This document shows, piece by piece, positions 1 through 7,590 of a stretch of 16,596 nucleotides of DNA; position 1 is the first letter of the stretch, and every line of letters begins with the position of its first letter. Location of the stretch: the NCBI GenBank assembly GCA_900544235.1, contig UQUL01000043.1, forward strand, positions 1 through 16,596, given 5' to 3'. Source of the DNA: an uncultured Collinsella sp. (GTDB taxonomy: Bacteria; Actinomycetota; Coriobacteriia; Coriobacteriales; Coriobacteriaceae). The translations under genes and the position numbers were made by a program. The notes under the pieces are model-generated. The model saw only the letters and a list, made by a program, of their open reading frames with translations, did no database searches and was not told where the DNA came from.

Positions 1-43
1 ACTTCTAGCTTCGTCGGCAGCGTCAGATGTGTATAAGAGACAG
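1..43 (+). other. Nextera sequencing adapter (artifact)
   Basis: Positions 11-24 read TCGTCGGCAGCGTC and 25-43 read AGATGTGTATAAGAGACAG, the Nextera read-1 adapter and Tn5 mosaic end. Positions 3-10 (TTCTAGCT) sit where an i5 index would be. This is untrimmed library sequence, not genome. It creates false N-termini such as MYKRQ and MCIRDR in frames that read through it. Confidence 0.98.
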
Positions 44-2677
44 GCCTGGTATAACATCGTGGCAAACTGGGATCCGTATGGAAACACCCAAGGCATCAAG
101 ATTGCTATCGCCAACAACGATCGAGGCACCCAAAACGACTTGGTGGGTGAGCTCAACGCTGGCGACAAAGTGGTCGACCAGCTCAAGGAGAATCATCAGT
201 TGGGCTGGACGTTCGTCGACTCGACGGCCGATGCCAAGGAGGGCGTCGAGAGCGGCGAGTACTATGCCGCTATCGTGATTCCCAAGAACTTCTCGGATAA
301 CCTGGTTTCGATGCTCGACGGCAACTACCATCAGCCCAAGCTCACGTACTACGTCAATGAGAAGAAGAGCGCCATTGCGCCCAAGGTTACCGATACCGGT
401 GCAAACACCATCGAGGAGCAGATCAACTCGGAATTTGTCTCTACGGTAGGCAAGACTGTTGCCGGTATCGCCAAGGATGCCGGTGTCGATTTAAAGGACA
501 AGGCAACCCAGACTCAGGACTCGCTGGCAAGTTCGGTGTCCGAGGCGTCCGACACCTTGGGCGAGGTGCGCGATTCGATTGGCGATATGAATGCCGCCAT
601 CGATAAGACGAGTGGCGCTATCGCCTCGGCTGATGCGGCACTTGCCGGCTTGCAAGGCCAGGCACCGTCGCTGACGCAGGCGATCTCCCAGGGCAACGAC
701 CTGCTGAGCGAAGCTCGCACCACGGCGGGCAACTCCATCACCTCGCTCTCCAAGGCGCTCTCGGAAGGCAGCCTTGCGCTCACCAAGACGTCGGCCTCTG
801 CGAACGCTGCCATCGGCAAGCTGACGGGCGCGGTCACATCTACGACCACCCGTATCGACAACTCGCTCGAGTCTCTTCAAGCGACGATCGACCACAATAA
901 GGCCGTTATCGGGCACTTGGAGATTCTCGCCAATGACACGTCGACAGGTTCCGAGGAAATTGACGCGCGCATTGTATCGACCATCGATTTGCTTCGAGAG
1001 CAGAATGAAAAGCTTCAGAGCATCAAGGACGGTCTGTCCGCGCAGTCGAGCGCCATGGCGAATGACGCAGCGGCTGTTTCGGGTGCCAGTGACGCTATCA
1101 ATAACGCAATTCATACCGGTGCGACCAACCTTGGCCAAGCCCAGACGGACTTGGGCCAAAACGCGCTGCCGAAGGCCTCGAGCGCGCTCGACTCTTTTGC
1201 TGCCGTTTCGGGCGACCTGACCGGTATCGTCTCGGGTATGACACCTACACTTGCAAATGCGCGCGGCACGTTGGCGCAGCTTAGCGCTACGCTCGGCCAG
1301 GCCAAGACCACGCTGTCCCAGACCGATTCCTCGCTTGCCAAGGTCCAGGACAAGCTTGCAACCGCCGCCAATGACATCGCGGCGCTGCAGACCTCCGAGT
1401 CCATGGGCGAGCTGGCCGATCTGATGGGCGTCGATGTCAATGACGTGGCAGATTTCATGGCGTCTCCGGTTGAGTTGACGTCCAAGTCAATCTATCCGGT
1501 CAAGAGCTTTGGCTCGGGCATCGCTCCCTTCTACACCAATCTGGCGCTTTGGGTGGGCGGCTATGTGCTCATCGCCATTTACAAGCTCGAGGTCGACCGT
1601 GAAGGTGTTGGCAGCTTTACGGCGCGCCAAGGCTACTTTGGCCGCTGGTTGCTCATGGTGATCCTGGGCGCATTGCAGGCCATCATCGTTACGGTGGGTG
1701 ATCTGGTTATTGGCGTACAGTGCGTCAACCCGTTGCTGTTCGTGCTGGGCGGCATCGCCATCTCGTTCACCTACGTCAATATCATCTATGCGCTGTCCAC
1801 CACGTTTAAGCATATCGGCAAGGCTATCGGCGTCATTCTCGTCATCGTGCAGATCCCGGGTTCGTCGGGCATGTACCCCATCGAGATGATGCCCGGCTTC
1901 TTCCAGTGGCTGCACCCGCTGCTGCCCTTTACCTACGGCATCAATCTGCTGCGCGAGACGGTCGGCGGTATGTATTCGTTCAACTACCTGTTTAACCTGT
2001 GCATTCTGGGCGTGTTCTTGATCGTGGCGCTCTTTATCGGCCTGCAGCTGCGTCCGCTGCTGCTCAACCTTAACCTGCTCTTTGATAAACAGCTTTCCAC
2101 GACCGGTATGATGATTTGCGAGTCCAACGACCTGCCGCGCCAGCGCTACTCGCTGCGCACGGCCATGCGTGTCATGCTCGATTCCGATTCGTACCGTCGC
2201 GAACTGCTCGATCATGCGGTCGCCTTTGAACATCGCTACCCGTACTACATCAAGGGCGGTTTTGCCGCCGTGGTGGGCGTTCAGGTCCTGCTCTTTGTCC
2301 TGTCGACGGTTCTCGATATCGACAATAACGGCAAGATCATCCTGCTTGTTATTTGGATCATCTCGGTTATTGCCATCTGCGGCTGGCTTATCAATATCGA
2401 ATATATCCGCGCGAGCCTCAATACCCAGATGCGCATCTCGGCGCTTTCGGATGAGGACCTGCGTCGCGAGATGCGCGAACACACGGCCGCCATTCCTGCC
2501 GCCCGCCACATGTTTGGCCTCAACGCCAGCGAGCGTGGTGCCAAGGGCGACGATCAGTCCACGGGCCGCTTGCCGCATATCGGCTCGCACCATAAATCTC
2601 AGGGCAGCGACAGCACAGCCACAAATGATGGAGATACCACCGCGCTTGGCAAGCACTCCAAAGGAGGTGAGGCATAA
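44..2677 (+). CDS. YhgE/Pip-family membrane protein, N-terminally truncated by the contig end
   Basis: About 877 native residues are present. The frame is open leftward into the adapter, so the true start and the first membrane helix (about 35 residues, judged by the next gene) are missing. The visible N-terminal domain (WDPYGNT, then GEYYAAIVIPKNFS) is the YhgE/Pip N-terminal type. A Ser/Ala/Asp-rich helical region follows at roughly residues 140-475. A membrane domain then carries FGSGIAPFYTNLALWVGG, PGSSGMYPIEMMP and LPFTYGINLLRETVGGMY, as in the YhgE/Pip C-terminal domain of ABC-2-like topology. Unlike its neighbour it continues for about 190 residues with two more hydrophobic helices (GGFAAVVGVQVLLFVLSTVL; IILLVIWIISVIAICGWLI) and a polar, Ser/Gly/His-rich tail. 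Relatives include the lactococcal phage infection protein Pip and type VII secretion EsaA. The molecular function is not settled; an envelope or secretion role is inferred. It is co-transcribed with the next gene, with zero gap. Confidence 0.9.
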   Translation, partial: AWYNIVANWDPYGNTQGIKIAIANNDRGTQNDLVGELNAGDKVVDQLKENHQLGWTFVDSTADAKEGVESGEYYAAIVIPKNFSDNLVSMLDGNYHQPKLTYYVNEKKSAIAPKVTDTGANTIEEQINSEFVSTVGKTVAGIAKDAGVDLKDKATQTQDSLASSVSEASDTLGEVRDSIGDMNAAIDKTSGAIASADAALAGLQGQAPSLTQAISQGNDLLSEARTTAGNSITSLSKALSEGSLALTKTSASANAAIGKLTGAVTSTTTRIDNSLESLQATIDHNKAVIGHLEILANDTSTGSEEIDARIVSTIDLLREQNEKLQSIKDGLSAQSSAMANDAAAVSGASDAINNAIHTGATNLGQAQTDLGQNALPKASSALDSFAAVSGDLTGIVSGMTPTLANARGTLAQLSATLGQAKTTLSQTDSSLAKVQDKLATAANDIAALQTSESMGELADLMGVDVNDVADFMASPVELTSKSIYPVKSFGSGIAPFYTNLALWVGGYVLIAIYKLEVDREGVGSFTARQGYFGRWLLMVILGALQAIIVTVGDLVIGVQCVNPLLFVLGGIAISFTYVNIIYALSTTFKHIGKAIGVILVIVQIPGSSGMYPIEMMPGFFQWLHPLLPFTYGINLLRETVGGMYSFNYLFNLCILGVFLIVALFIGLQLRPLLLNLNLLFDKQLSTTGMMICESNDLPRQRYSLRTAMRVMLDSDSYRRELLDHAVAFEHRYPYYIKGGFAAVVGVQVLLFVLSTVLDIDNNGKIILLVIWIISVIAICGWLINIEYIRASLNTQMRISALSDEDLRREMREHTAAIPAARHMFGLNASERGAKGDDQSTGRLPHIGSHHKSQGSDSTATNDGDTTALGKHSKGGEA
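2661..2670 (+). promoter_or_regulatory. Near-perfect Shine-Dalgarno for the second YhgE/Pip gene
   Basis: The ten bases AAGGAGGTGA match the 16S rRNA anti-SD almost completely. They lie inside the last codons of the upstream gene, 7 nt before the ATG at 2678. The stop TAA (2675-2677) directly abuts that ATG, which suggests translational coupling and an even ratio of the two proteins. Confidence 0.85.
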
Positions 2678-4867
2678 ATGAAGAACATCCTGCATCTGTT
2701 TAAGCGCGATGTCCAAAACGTGTCTCGCTCCGTGATCGGCTTGGTTGTCGTGATGGGCCTCATTATCGTACCGTGTCTGTACGCGTGGTTTAACATCGCC
2801 GGCAGCTGGGATCCGTACGGCAACACCGGCAATCTTAAGATCGCCGTGGTCAACACCGACGAGGGCTACGAGAGCGATTTGATTCCCGTCGAGGTCAATG
2901 TGGGCGAAAACGTAACCGCCACCCTGCGCGGCAACGAGAGCTTCGATTGGGTTGTGCTCAACAATCGCGAAAAGGCTATCGAGGGCGTTAAGTCGGGCGC
3001 GTACTATGCTGCCGTCGTTATCCCCAAAACGTTTAGCGCTGACATGATGACGCTTTTCTCGACCGACGTGAAACACGCTGATATCGAGTTCTATGAGAAC
3101 CAGAAGGCCAACGCCATCGCCCAGATCGTGACCGAAAAGGGCTCGAGTGCCGTTCAGAACCAGGTCAACGAGACCTTTACCGAGACCATCACGACCATCG
3201 GTCTTAAGACGGTGTCCAGCCTGCTCGATTACATGAGCACCGACCAGGTCAGCAACTTTATCGCCAACCTGTCCTCGACGCTCGGCGATTCGATTGAGGA
3301 CCTGCGAGACGTTCAGGCAAATGCTTCGTCGCTGGCGGGCATTTTGAGCTCCACGTCCGATTCACTGACGTCGGCGAGCGGCATGCTCAAGCAGACGGGC
3401 ACGGTCGATGAGTCAACGAAGCAGCTGATAGAGCATGTCAAGAGCGGTATTAGCGATTCCAAGGAAGCGCTGAAGGACGCCAACGACGCCATCAATGCCG
3501 CGATTGACGGAAGCGCGGGCTCGTTTGACAACGTGTCCGCCGAGCTTGCGAAGGCATTTGATGCCGCGAATCAACATGTCGACCTTACAGTGTCCCAGCT
3601 CAACGATGCCGCGGCGGCGCTCAACACGCGTGCCGACGATATCGACGCCACGGCCGACCAGCTCCGCAGCTTTGCCGATCAGGTGACTGACGAAAAACTC
3701 CAGGACAGCCTCAAGTCTGTGGCAACATCGCTGAGCAGGATTGCTGTGGAGTATCGCAACAACGCCAAGGATCTGGCGGCCACCGCGAAGTCTCTCTCCG
3801 ATAGCATGGCCGAGGTCAACAACTCGCGTGCCGAGGTCGATCAGGCCATCGCCGATGCCAAGGCCGGCATCGCGGGCGCCAAATCCGATTACGATTCCAC
3901 GTTCTCGGTTAAGGCCAAGGAGCTCAAGAAGACGGTTTCGGGCATTCTGGACTCGCTTGATGGCATCTCGGGCGACCTGGATAGCGCCGTAGGCGGCCTG
4001 ACCGACGCGTCCGGTTCGCTGGCAAAGGGCCTCTCCAAGGCTGCAAAGCTGGTCAACAAGGCTTCTGATCAGCTGGGCGAGGCATCGGACAAGATCAGCG
4101 CGTTTAAGGACGAGCTCGACGGCGCCTTGATGTCGGATGACCTCGCTACGATCAAGACGATGATCGGCAATGATCCCGAGGGTCTGGCCGTGTCGCTTTC
4201 CGGCCCCGTCGCGCTCGATCGCAAGCCGGTCTATCCGATTCGCAACTACGGTTCGGCCATGGCACCGTTCTACACGATTCTGTCGCTCTGGGTGGGCTCG
4301 ATTGTGCTGGCGGCCATGATGAAGGTCTCGGTTGACGATGAGCTTATCAACGAGCTCATCCCCGTGCGCCTGCACGAGATCTACCTGGGCCGCTACCTGT
4401 TCTTTGGCGGTCTGGCCCTGCTGCAGGCAACGCTCGTGTGTGCGGGCGACATCCTGTTCTTTGGCATCCAGTGCGACGACCCGCTGCAGTTTGTGCTGGC
4501 GGGCTGGGTCGCGAGTCTCGTGTTCTCCAATATCGTCTACACGCTTACGGTTTCGTTTGGCGATATCGGCAAGGCGCTCGCCGTCGTGCTGCTGGTCATG
4601 CAGGTCGGCGGTTCGGGCGGCACGTTCCCCATCGAGATGACCGGCCCCGTGTTCCAGGCGATCTATCCGTTCCTGCCGTTCACCCACGGCATCAACGCCA
4701 TGCATGCCGCCATGGCCGGTGCGTACCACATGGAGTACTGGATTGAGCTAGGCATTCTGGCGAGCTATCTGATTCCGTCGCTGGCACTGGGCGTCGTCTT
4801 CCGCCGCCCGGTCATCAAAGCCAACGACTGGATCATCGAAAAACTGGAGTCAACCAAATTGATTTAG
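2678..4867 (+). CDS. YhgE/Pip-family membrane protein (second, full-length copy)
   Basis: The protein is 729 residues and complete; the start is fixed by the strong SD and the abutting upstream stop. One N-terminal membrane helix (about 19-38, VIGLVVVMGLIIVPCLYAWF) leads into the conserved WDPYGNT motif and a soluble domain ending near AYYAAVVIPKTFS. A long Ala/Ser/Asp/Lys-rich helical region follows (about 150-490), probably an elongated extracytoplasmic stalk. The C-terminal membrane domain (about 520-715) has five or six helices, with YGSAMAPFYTILSLWVGS, GGSGGTFPIEM and LPFTHGINAMHAAMAGAY. It aligns block by block with the upstream protein but stops right after the membrane domain, so the two are diverged tandem paralogs. 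A hetero-oligomer is plausible but inferred. The family includes Pip and YhgE; the substrate is unknown. Confidence 0.93.
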   Translation: MKNILHLFKRDVQNVSRSVIGLVVVMGLIIVPCLYAWFNIAGSWDPYGNTGNLKIAVVNTDEGYESDLIPVEVNVGENVTATLRGNESFDWVVLNNREKAIEGVKSGAYYAAVVIPKTFSADMMTLFSTDVKHADIEFYENQKANAIAQIVTEKGSSAVQNQVNETFTETITTIGLKTVSSLLDYMSTDQVSNFIANLSSTLGDSIEDLRDVQANASSLAGILSSTSDSLTSASGMLKQTGTVDESTKQLIEHVKSGISDSKEALKDANDAINAAIDGSAGSFDNVSAELAKAFDAANQHVDLTVSQLNDAAAALNTRADDIDATADQLRSFADQVTDEKLQDSLKSVATSLSRIAVEYRNNAKDLAATAKSLSDSMAEVNNSRAEVDQAIADAKAGIAGAKSDYDSTFSVKAKELKKTVSGILDSLDGISGDLDSAVGGLTDASGSLAKGLSKAAKLVNKASDQLGEASDKISAFKDELDGALMSDDLATIKTMIGNDPEGLAVSLSGPVALDRKPVYPIRNYGSAMAPFYTILSLWVGSIVLAAMMKVSVDDELINELIPVRLHEIYLGRYLFFGGLALLQATLVCAGDILFFGIQCDDPLQFVLAGWVASLVFSNIVYTLTVSFGDIGKALAVVLLVMQVGGSGGTFPIEMTGPVFQAIYPFLPFTHGINAMHAAMAGAYHMEYWIELGILASYLIPSLALGVVFRRPVIKANDWIIEKLESTKLI

Positions 4868-4930
4868 TTCAGCAACGTAAACGCCGTCGGAACATCGAGA
4901 TCTTCCAACCCGATGCTTTAGCGTAGTGAA

Positions 4931-4960
4931 TTGCACGGGCTGCTTGGTTGTTGCTACAGT
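4931..4960 (+). promoter_or_regulatory. Candidate sigma70-type promoter before the EamA gene
   Basis: TTGCAC (4931-4936) and TACAGT (4955-4960) are separated by 18 bp. The -10 box lies inside a perfect 11-bp palindrome, GCTACAGTAGC (4953-4963), which could be an operator. A transcript from here would start near 4967, exactly at the following hairpin. The call rests on motif match only. Confidence 0.4.
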
Positions 4961-4966
4961 AGCGGG

Positions 4967-5001
4967 GCGTGCCGGGGGTCCGGTGCGCCCTGCTTTTATT
5001 T
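4967..5001 (+). terminator. Rho-independent terminator (YhgE/Pip operon) or leader attenuator
   Basis: A 9-bp stem (4967-4975 with 4980-4988, two G-U pairs) has a GGGT loop and is followed by CCTGCTTTTATTT. It ends the YhgE/Pip operon about 100 nt after its stop. Because a promoter-like sequence lies just upstream, it could instead act as an attenuator in the EamA leader. Confidence 0.6.
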
Positions 5002-5068
5002 GACCATGAGGCGGCACGCAGCCATGCGCGTGCGGACACCACGCCCAGATTGAGCGCGAGGATGCCCT

Positions 5069-6052
5069 ATGGCCCAGCATGCCACTGACAATATCGAAAT
5101 GATGCCCGATAGCCCTGTTGCTCGCGAGGACCTGGGCGCGGGCGGCACCTCCCGCGGCGCCGGCGCTCGCTCGCCGCTGTTCTGGAAAGTCCTGCTGCTT
5201 TCGGTGGCAGTCGTCTGGGGCTACTCCTTTACGACCATGAAGGACGCGCTCGACACCATTCCGGTGTTCGAACTGCTCTACGTGCGCTTTCTGCCTGCGG
5301 CGTTGGTCATGTTTTTCATCTTCCACAAGCGCATCATCGCGCACCTCAACGCCCGCAACCTTATCGTCGGACTTGGCATGGGCGCACTTATGTGGGCCGC
5401 CTACGCCCTGCAGACAGTCGGTCTGGCGCACACCACGGCGGGCAAGAATGCTTTTTTGACTGGCACGTATTGCATCGTTGTGCCGTTCGCGAGCTATTTT
5501 CTGAGCGGCGAAAAACTCACCCGCTATAACCTGGGCGCGGCGCTGCTGTGCTTGGCGGGCATTGGCTTGGTGGCGCTCGATAGCGTTGAATTCAACATCG
5601 GTGATGTCATTACGCTGGCGGGTGCGGTCTTTTTCGCCATCCAGATGGCGGTGACCGCCAAGTATGGCCGTAAGATGGACATCAACGTCATCACGTTTTG
5701 GATGTTTGTGGGCAACGGCGTGCTGAGCCTGGCAACGTCGCTGCTATTCGAGACCCAAGCGCCTCTGTCCGTGTGGACGCCGAGCTTTATCACTGCGATG
5801 GCGTTTCTCTCGGTGGGCTGCACATGCGTGGCCCTGCTCATCCAAAACGTCGGCCTGGCGCATGTCCCGGCTTCGACGGGCTCGCTGCTCCTTTCGATGG
5901 AGTCCCCTTCGGGCGTGTTGTTTTCGGTGCTGCTGATGGGGGAGGCGCTCACCTCGCGTATACTCGCCGGCTTCGTGCTTATTTTCCTGTCGATTATCTT
6001 GAGCGAGACTCACTTCGATTTTTTGCGCAAAAAGCCGCGCCCGCAATTGTAA
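5069..6052 (+). CDS. EamA/DMT-superfamily transporter
   Basis: The protein is 327 residues. It has a polar N-terminal tail of about 38 residues and then ten hydrophobic helices forming two EamA repeats (about 38-170 and 178-315). Typical signatures are VVWGYSFTTMKDAL and ELLYVRFLPAAL in repeat one, AYALQTVGLAHTTAGKNAFL near its end, and LIQNVGLAHVPASTGSLLLSMES in repeat two. The family exports or imports small metabolites such as amino acids and nucleosides across the cytoplasmic membrane; the sequence does not reveal the substrate. The ATG has a GAGGA SD at 5058-5062, six bases upstream. The gene is flanked by terminators and looks monocistronic. The call is firm at family level only. Confidence 0.93.
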   Translation: MAQHATDNIEMMPDSPVAREDLGAGGTSRGAGARSPLFWKVLLLSVAVVWGYSFTTMKDALDTIPVFELLYVRFLPAALVMFFIFHKRIIAHLNARNLIVGLGMGALMWAAYALQTVGLAHTTAGKNAFLTGTYCIVVPFASYFLSGEKLTRYNLGAALLCLAGIGLVALDSVEFNIGDVITLAGAVFFAIQMAVTAKYGRKMDINVITFWMFVGNGVLSLATSLLFETQAPLSVWTPSFITAMAFLSVGCTCVALLIQNVGLAHVPASTGSLLLSMESPSGVLFSVLLMGEALTSRILAGFVLIFLSIILSETHFDFLRKKPRPQL

Positions 6053-6064
6053 ACAACTTGTTGC

Positions 6065-6091
6065 GCCGCCCTCCCGGGGCGGCATTTTTTA
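6065..6091 (+). terminator. Rho-independent terminator of the EamA gene
   Basis: A 7-bp GC stem (GCCGCCC 6065-6071 with GGGCGGC 6077-6083) has a 5-nt loop and is followed by ATTTTTTAT. It lies 12 nt after the EamA stop codon. Confidence 0.9.
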
Positions 6092-6116
6092 TGCGTCACC
6101 CTTAAAGTAATACCTT

Positions 6117-6138
6117 GCACTTTACGCTATCAAAGTGC
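6117..6138. repeat. Short inverted repeat upstream of the M20 gene
   Basis: GCACTTT (6117-6123) and AAAGTGC (6132-6138) form a perfect 7-bp inverted repeat with an 8-bp spacer, 30 bp before the ATG of the amidohydrolase. A weak -10-like TAATAC (6108-6113) lies just upstream. It may be an operator or a leader hairpin; no regulator is identified. Confidence 0.45.
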
Positions 6139-6168
6139 TTGCTGCAAAAACGTTACTGGGGGGCATCT

Positions 6169-7467
6169 ATGGCACCAGCACTGTCCGATCTTCAACCGCA
6201 ATCAGCGCCCAAGGCCACCGCGGCGGCGCAGGCCGCTATCGGTGACGGTCTTGTTGCAGAAGCTCAGGCTTTTGCAGACGAGCTCGCTGCGTGGCGACAC
6301 GATTTACACCAGATGCCCGAGCTGGGCAATAGCCTCCCGCAGACCTCTGCGTATATTCAAGCGCGCCTGACCGAGATGGATATCCCATTTGCCACGCTCG
6401 TCGACGGTTCCTGCGTCGTTGGCCTGATCGGTGCCGGTGCGGCCGCGGCCGCTCAGGGCAATGGCACGTGCAAGGACGAGCAGGCCGGAACGGTCGTCAT
6501 GCTCCGAGGCGATATGGATGCCCTGCCCGTTGTCGAGGAATCCGGCGAGCCCTTTGCATCCACCAATGGCTGCATGCATGCTTGCGGTCACGATATGCAC
6601 GCGACGGCACTGCTTGGTGCGGCGCGCCTGCTCAAGGCCCGCGAGGCCGAGCTTGTGGAGGCCAACGCCACGGTGAAGTTGCTGTTCCAGCCGGGCGAGG
6701 AGACCTTTGAAGGGGCGCGCGCTGCCATCGCCGATGGCCTGCTGCAGAACCCGCGCCCCCAGGCTGCCTTTGCCATGCACGTCAACAGCCAATCGCCGCT
6801 CGGCCTGGTGCTCTATGGGAGCCCGGCGCTTTCGGGCGTGTACGGTTTCCGCATCACGCTCCAGGGCAAGGGCGGCCATGGCTCGAGCCCCGAGATCTGC
6901 ATCGACCCCATCACGGCCGGCGTCCATGTGCACCTGGCGCTCCAGGAGCTCATCTCCCGCGAGGTGCCGGCGGCCAAGGAAGTCGCACTTACCGTTGGTA
7001 AGTTTGCCGGCGGCTTGGCGGCCAACGTCATCCCCGACACCTGCGTGCTTGAGGGAACGCTGCGCGGCTTTGATGTTGAGCTCATGGAGCACCTAAAGAC
7101 CCGCATCGCGGAGGTCGTTAACGGCGTTGCCGCAACATATCGTACGCCGGCGACCATCGAGACGCTTTCGGATGTTCCGCCGCTTGTACTCGACAGCGAT
7201 ATGACTCAGGCATCGCTTGGCTACGTGGGCGCAGTGCTGCCCAAGGTGGCTTTCTTGCCGCTTTTCCATGCCATGGCGAGTGAGGACTTTGCGCTTATCT
7301 CGAGCGAGATTCCGAGTGCGTACTTTACCGTGGGCGCGGCCGTAACCGACACGGACGAACACTTTGCCCAGCACCATCCCAAGGCACGTTTTAACGATGC
7401 CGAGCTTCCTCTCGGCGCCGCGGCCTATACCGCCGTCGCTTTGGGCTATATCGCCGACCACCGGTAG
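6169..7467 (+). CDS. M20D-family metallo-amidohydrolase (N-acyl amino acid / aminoacyl conjugate hydrolase)
   Basis: The protein is 432 residues from ATG 6169, which has a G-rich SD (6157-6162). The frame is open upstream to a TTG at 6115, but that has no SD. Peptidase M20D signatures are intact: RGDMDALP (113-120), MHACGHDMH (136-144, supplying the metal-ligand Cys139 and His141), FQPGEE (173-178, catalytic and ligand glutamates) and FHAMASEDF (366-374, ligand His367). The length fits the family, which hydrolyses amide bonds of N-acyl amino acids, hippurate or indole-acetyl-amino-acid conjugates in the cytoplasm using two divalent metals. The long GKGGHGSSPEICIDPI stretch belongs to the dimerization domain. 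An MFS transporter follows after 123 bp, so import followed by deacylation is plausible but inferred. The exact substrate is unknown. Confidence 0.92.
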   Translation: MAPALSDLQPQSAPKATAAAQAAIGDGLVAEAQAFADELAAWRHDLHQMPELGNSLPQTSAYIQARLTEMDIPFATLVDGSCVVGLIGAGAAAAAQGNGTCKDEQAGTVVMLRGDMDALPVVEESGEPFASTNGCMHACGHDMHATALLGAARLLKAREAELVEANATVKLLFQPGEETFEGARAAIADGLLQNPRPQAAFAMHVNSQSPLGLVLYGSPALSGVYGFRITLQGKGGHGSSPEICIDPITAGVHVHLALQELISREVPAAKEVALTVGKFAGGLAANVIPDTCVLEGTLRGFDVELMEHLKTRIAEVVNGVAATYRTPATIETLSDVPPLVLDSDMTQASLGYVGAVLPKVAFLPLFHAMASEDFALISSEIPSAYFTVGAAVTDTDEHFAQHHPKARFNDAELPLGAAAYTAVALGYIADHR

Positions 7468-7476
7468 CACCCAACC

Positions 7477-7534
7477 TTGCCTTTCAAGCCTGCGGGCATG
7501 GCCGTAAGGCCTATGCCCTTGTCTTTCAAGGCAA
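7477..7534. repeat. Nested hairpin with flanking direct repeats after the M20 gene
   Basis: The inner stem is GGGCATGGCC (7494-7503) with GGCC-T-ATGCCC (7508-7518) around a GTAA loop, with one bulged T. An outer 7-bp stem, TTGCCTT (7477-7483) with AAGGCAA (7528-7534), encloses it. In addition a 14-bp direct repeat with one mismatch, CCTTGYCTTTCAAG, occurs at 7475-7488 and 7517-7530. No U-tract follows, so this is not a classic terminator. Confidence 0.6.
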
Positions 7535-7546
7535 TCTTGGGCACTA

Positions 7547-7563
7547 CCGGCGCCCGGCGCCGG
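7547..7563 (+). other. All-GC hairpin between the M20 and MFS genes
   Basis: The 17 bases from 7547 form a 7-bp all-GC stem with a 3-nt loop, followed by CTATTCGTTTGTT, a poor U-tract. It could terminate the M20 transcript weakly or shield the MFS leader. It ends 18 nt before the MFS SD. Confidence 0.45.
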
Positions 7564-7590
7564 CTATTCGTTTGTTAAATAAGGAGCAGT

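Noticed and set aside
23..331. Small ORFs at the left end on both strands, including one starting MCIRDR
   Set aside because: They start in or run into Nextera adapter sequence and overlap the YhgE/Pip frame.
5006..5053. 15-codon ORF (MRRHAAMRVRTPRPD) just before the EamA gene, as a leader peptide
   Set aside because: It has no SD and no run of regulatory codons apart from scattered arginines; it is probably chance.
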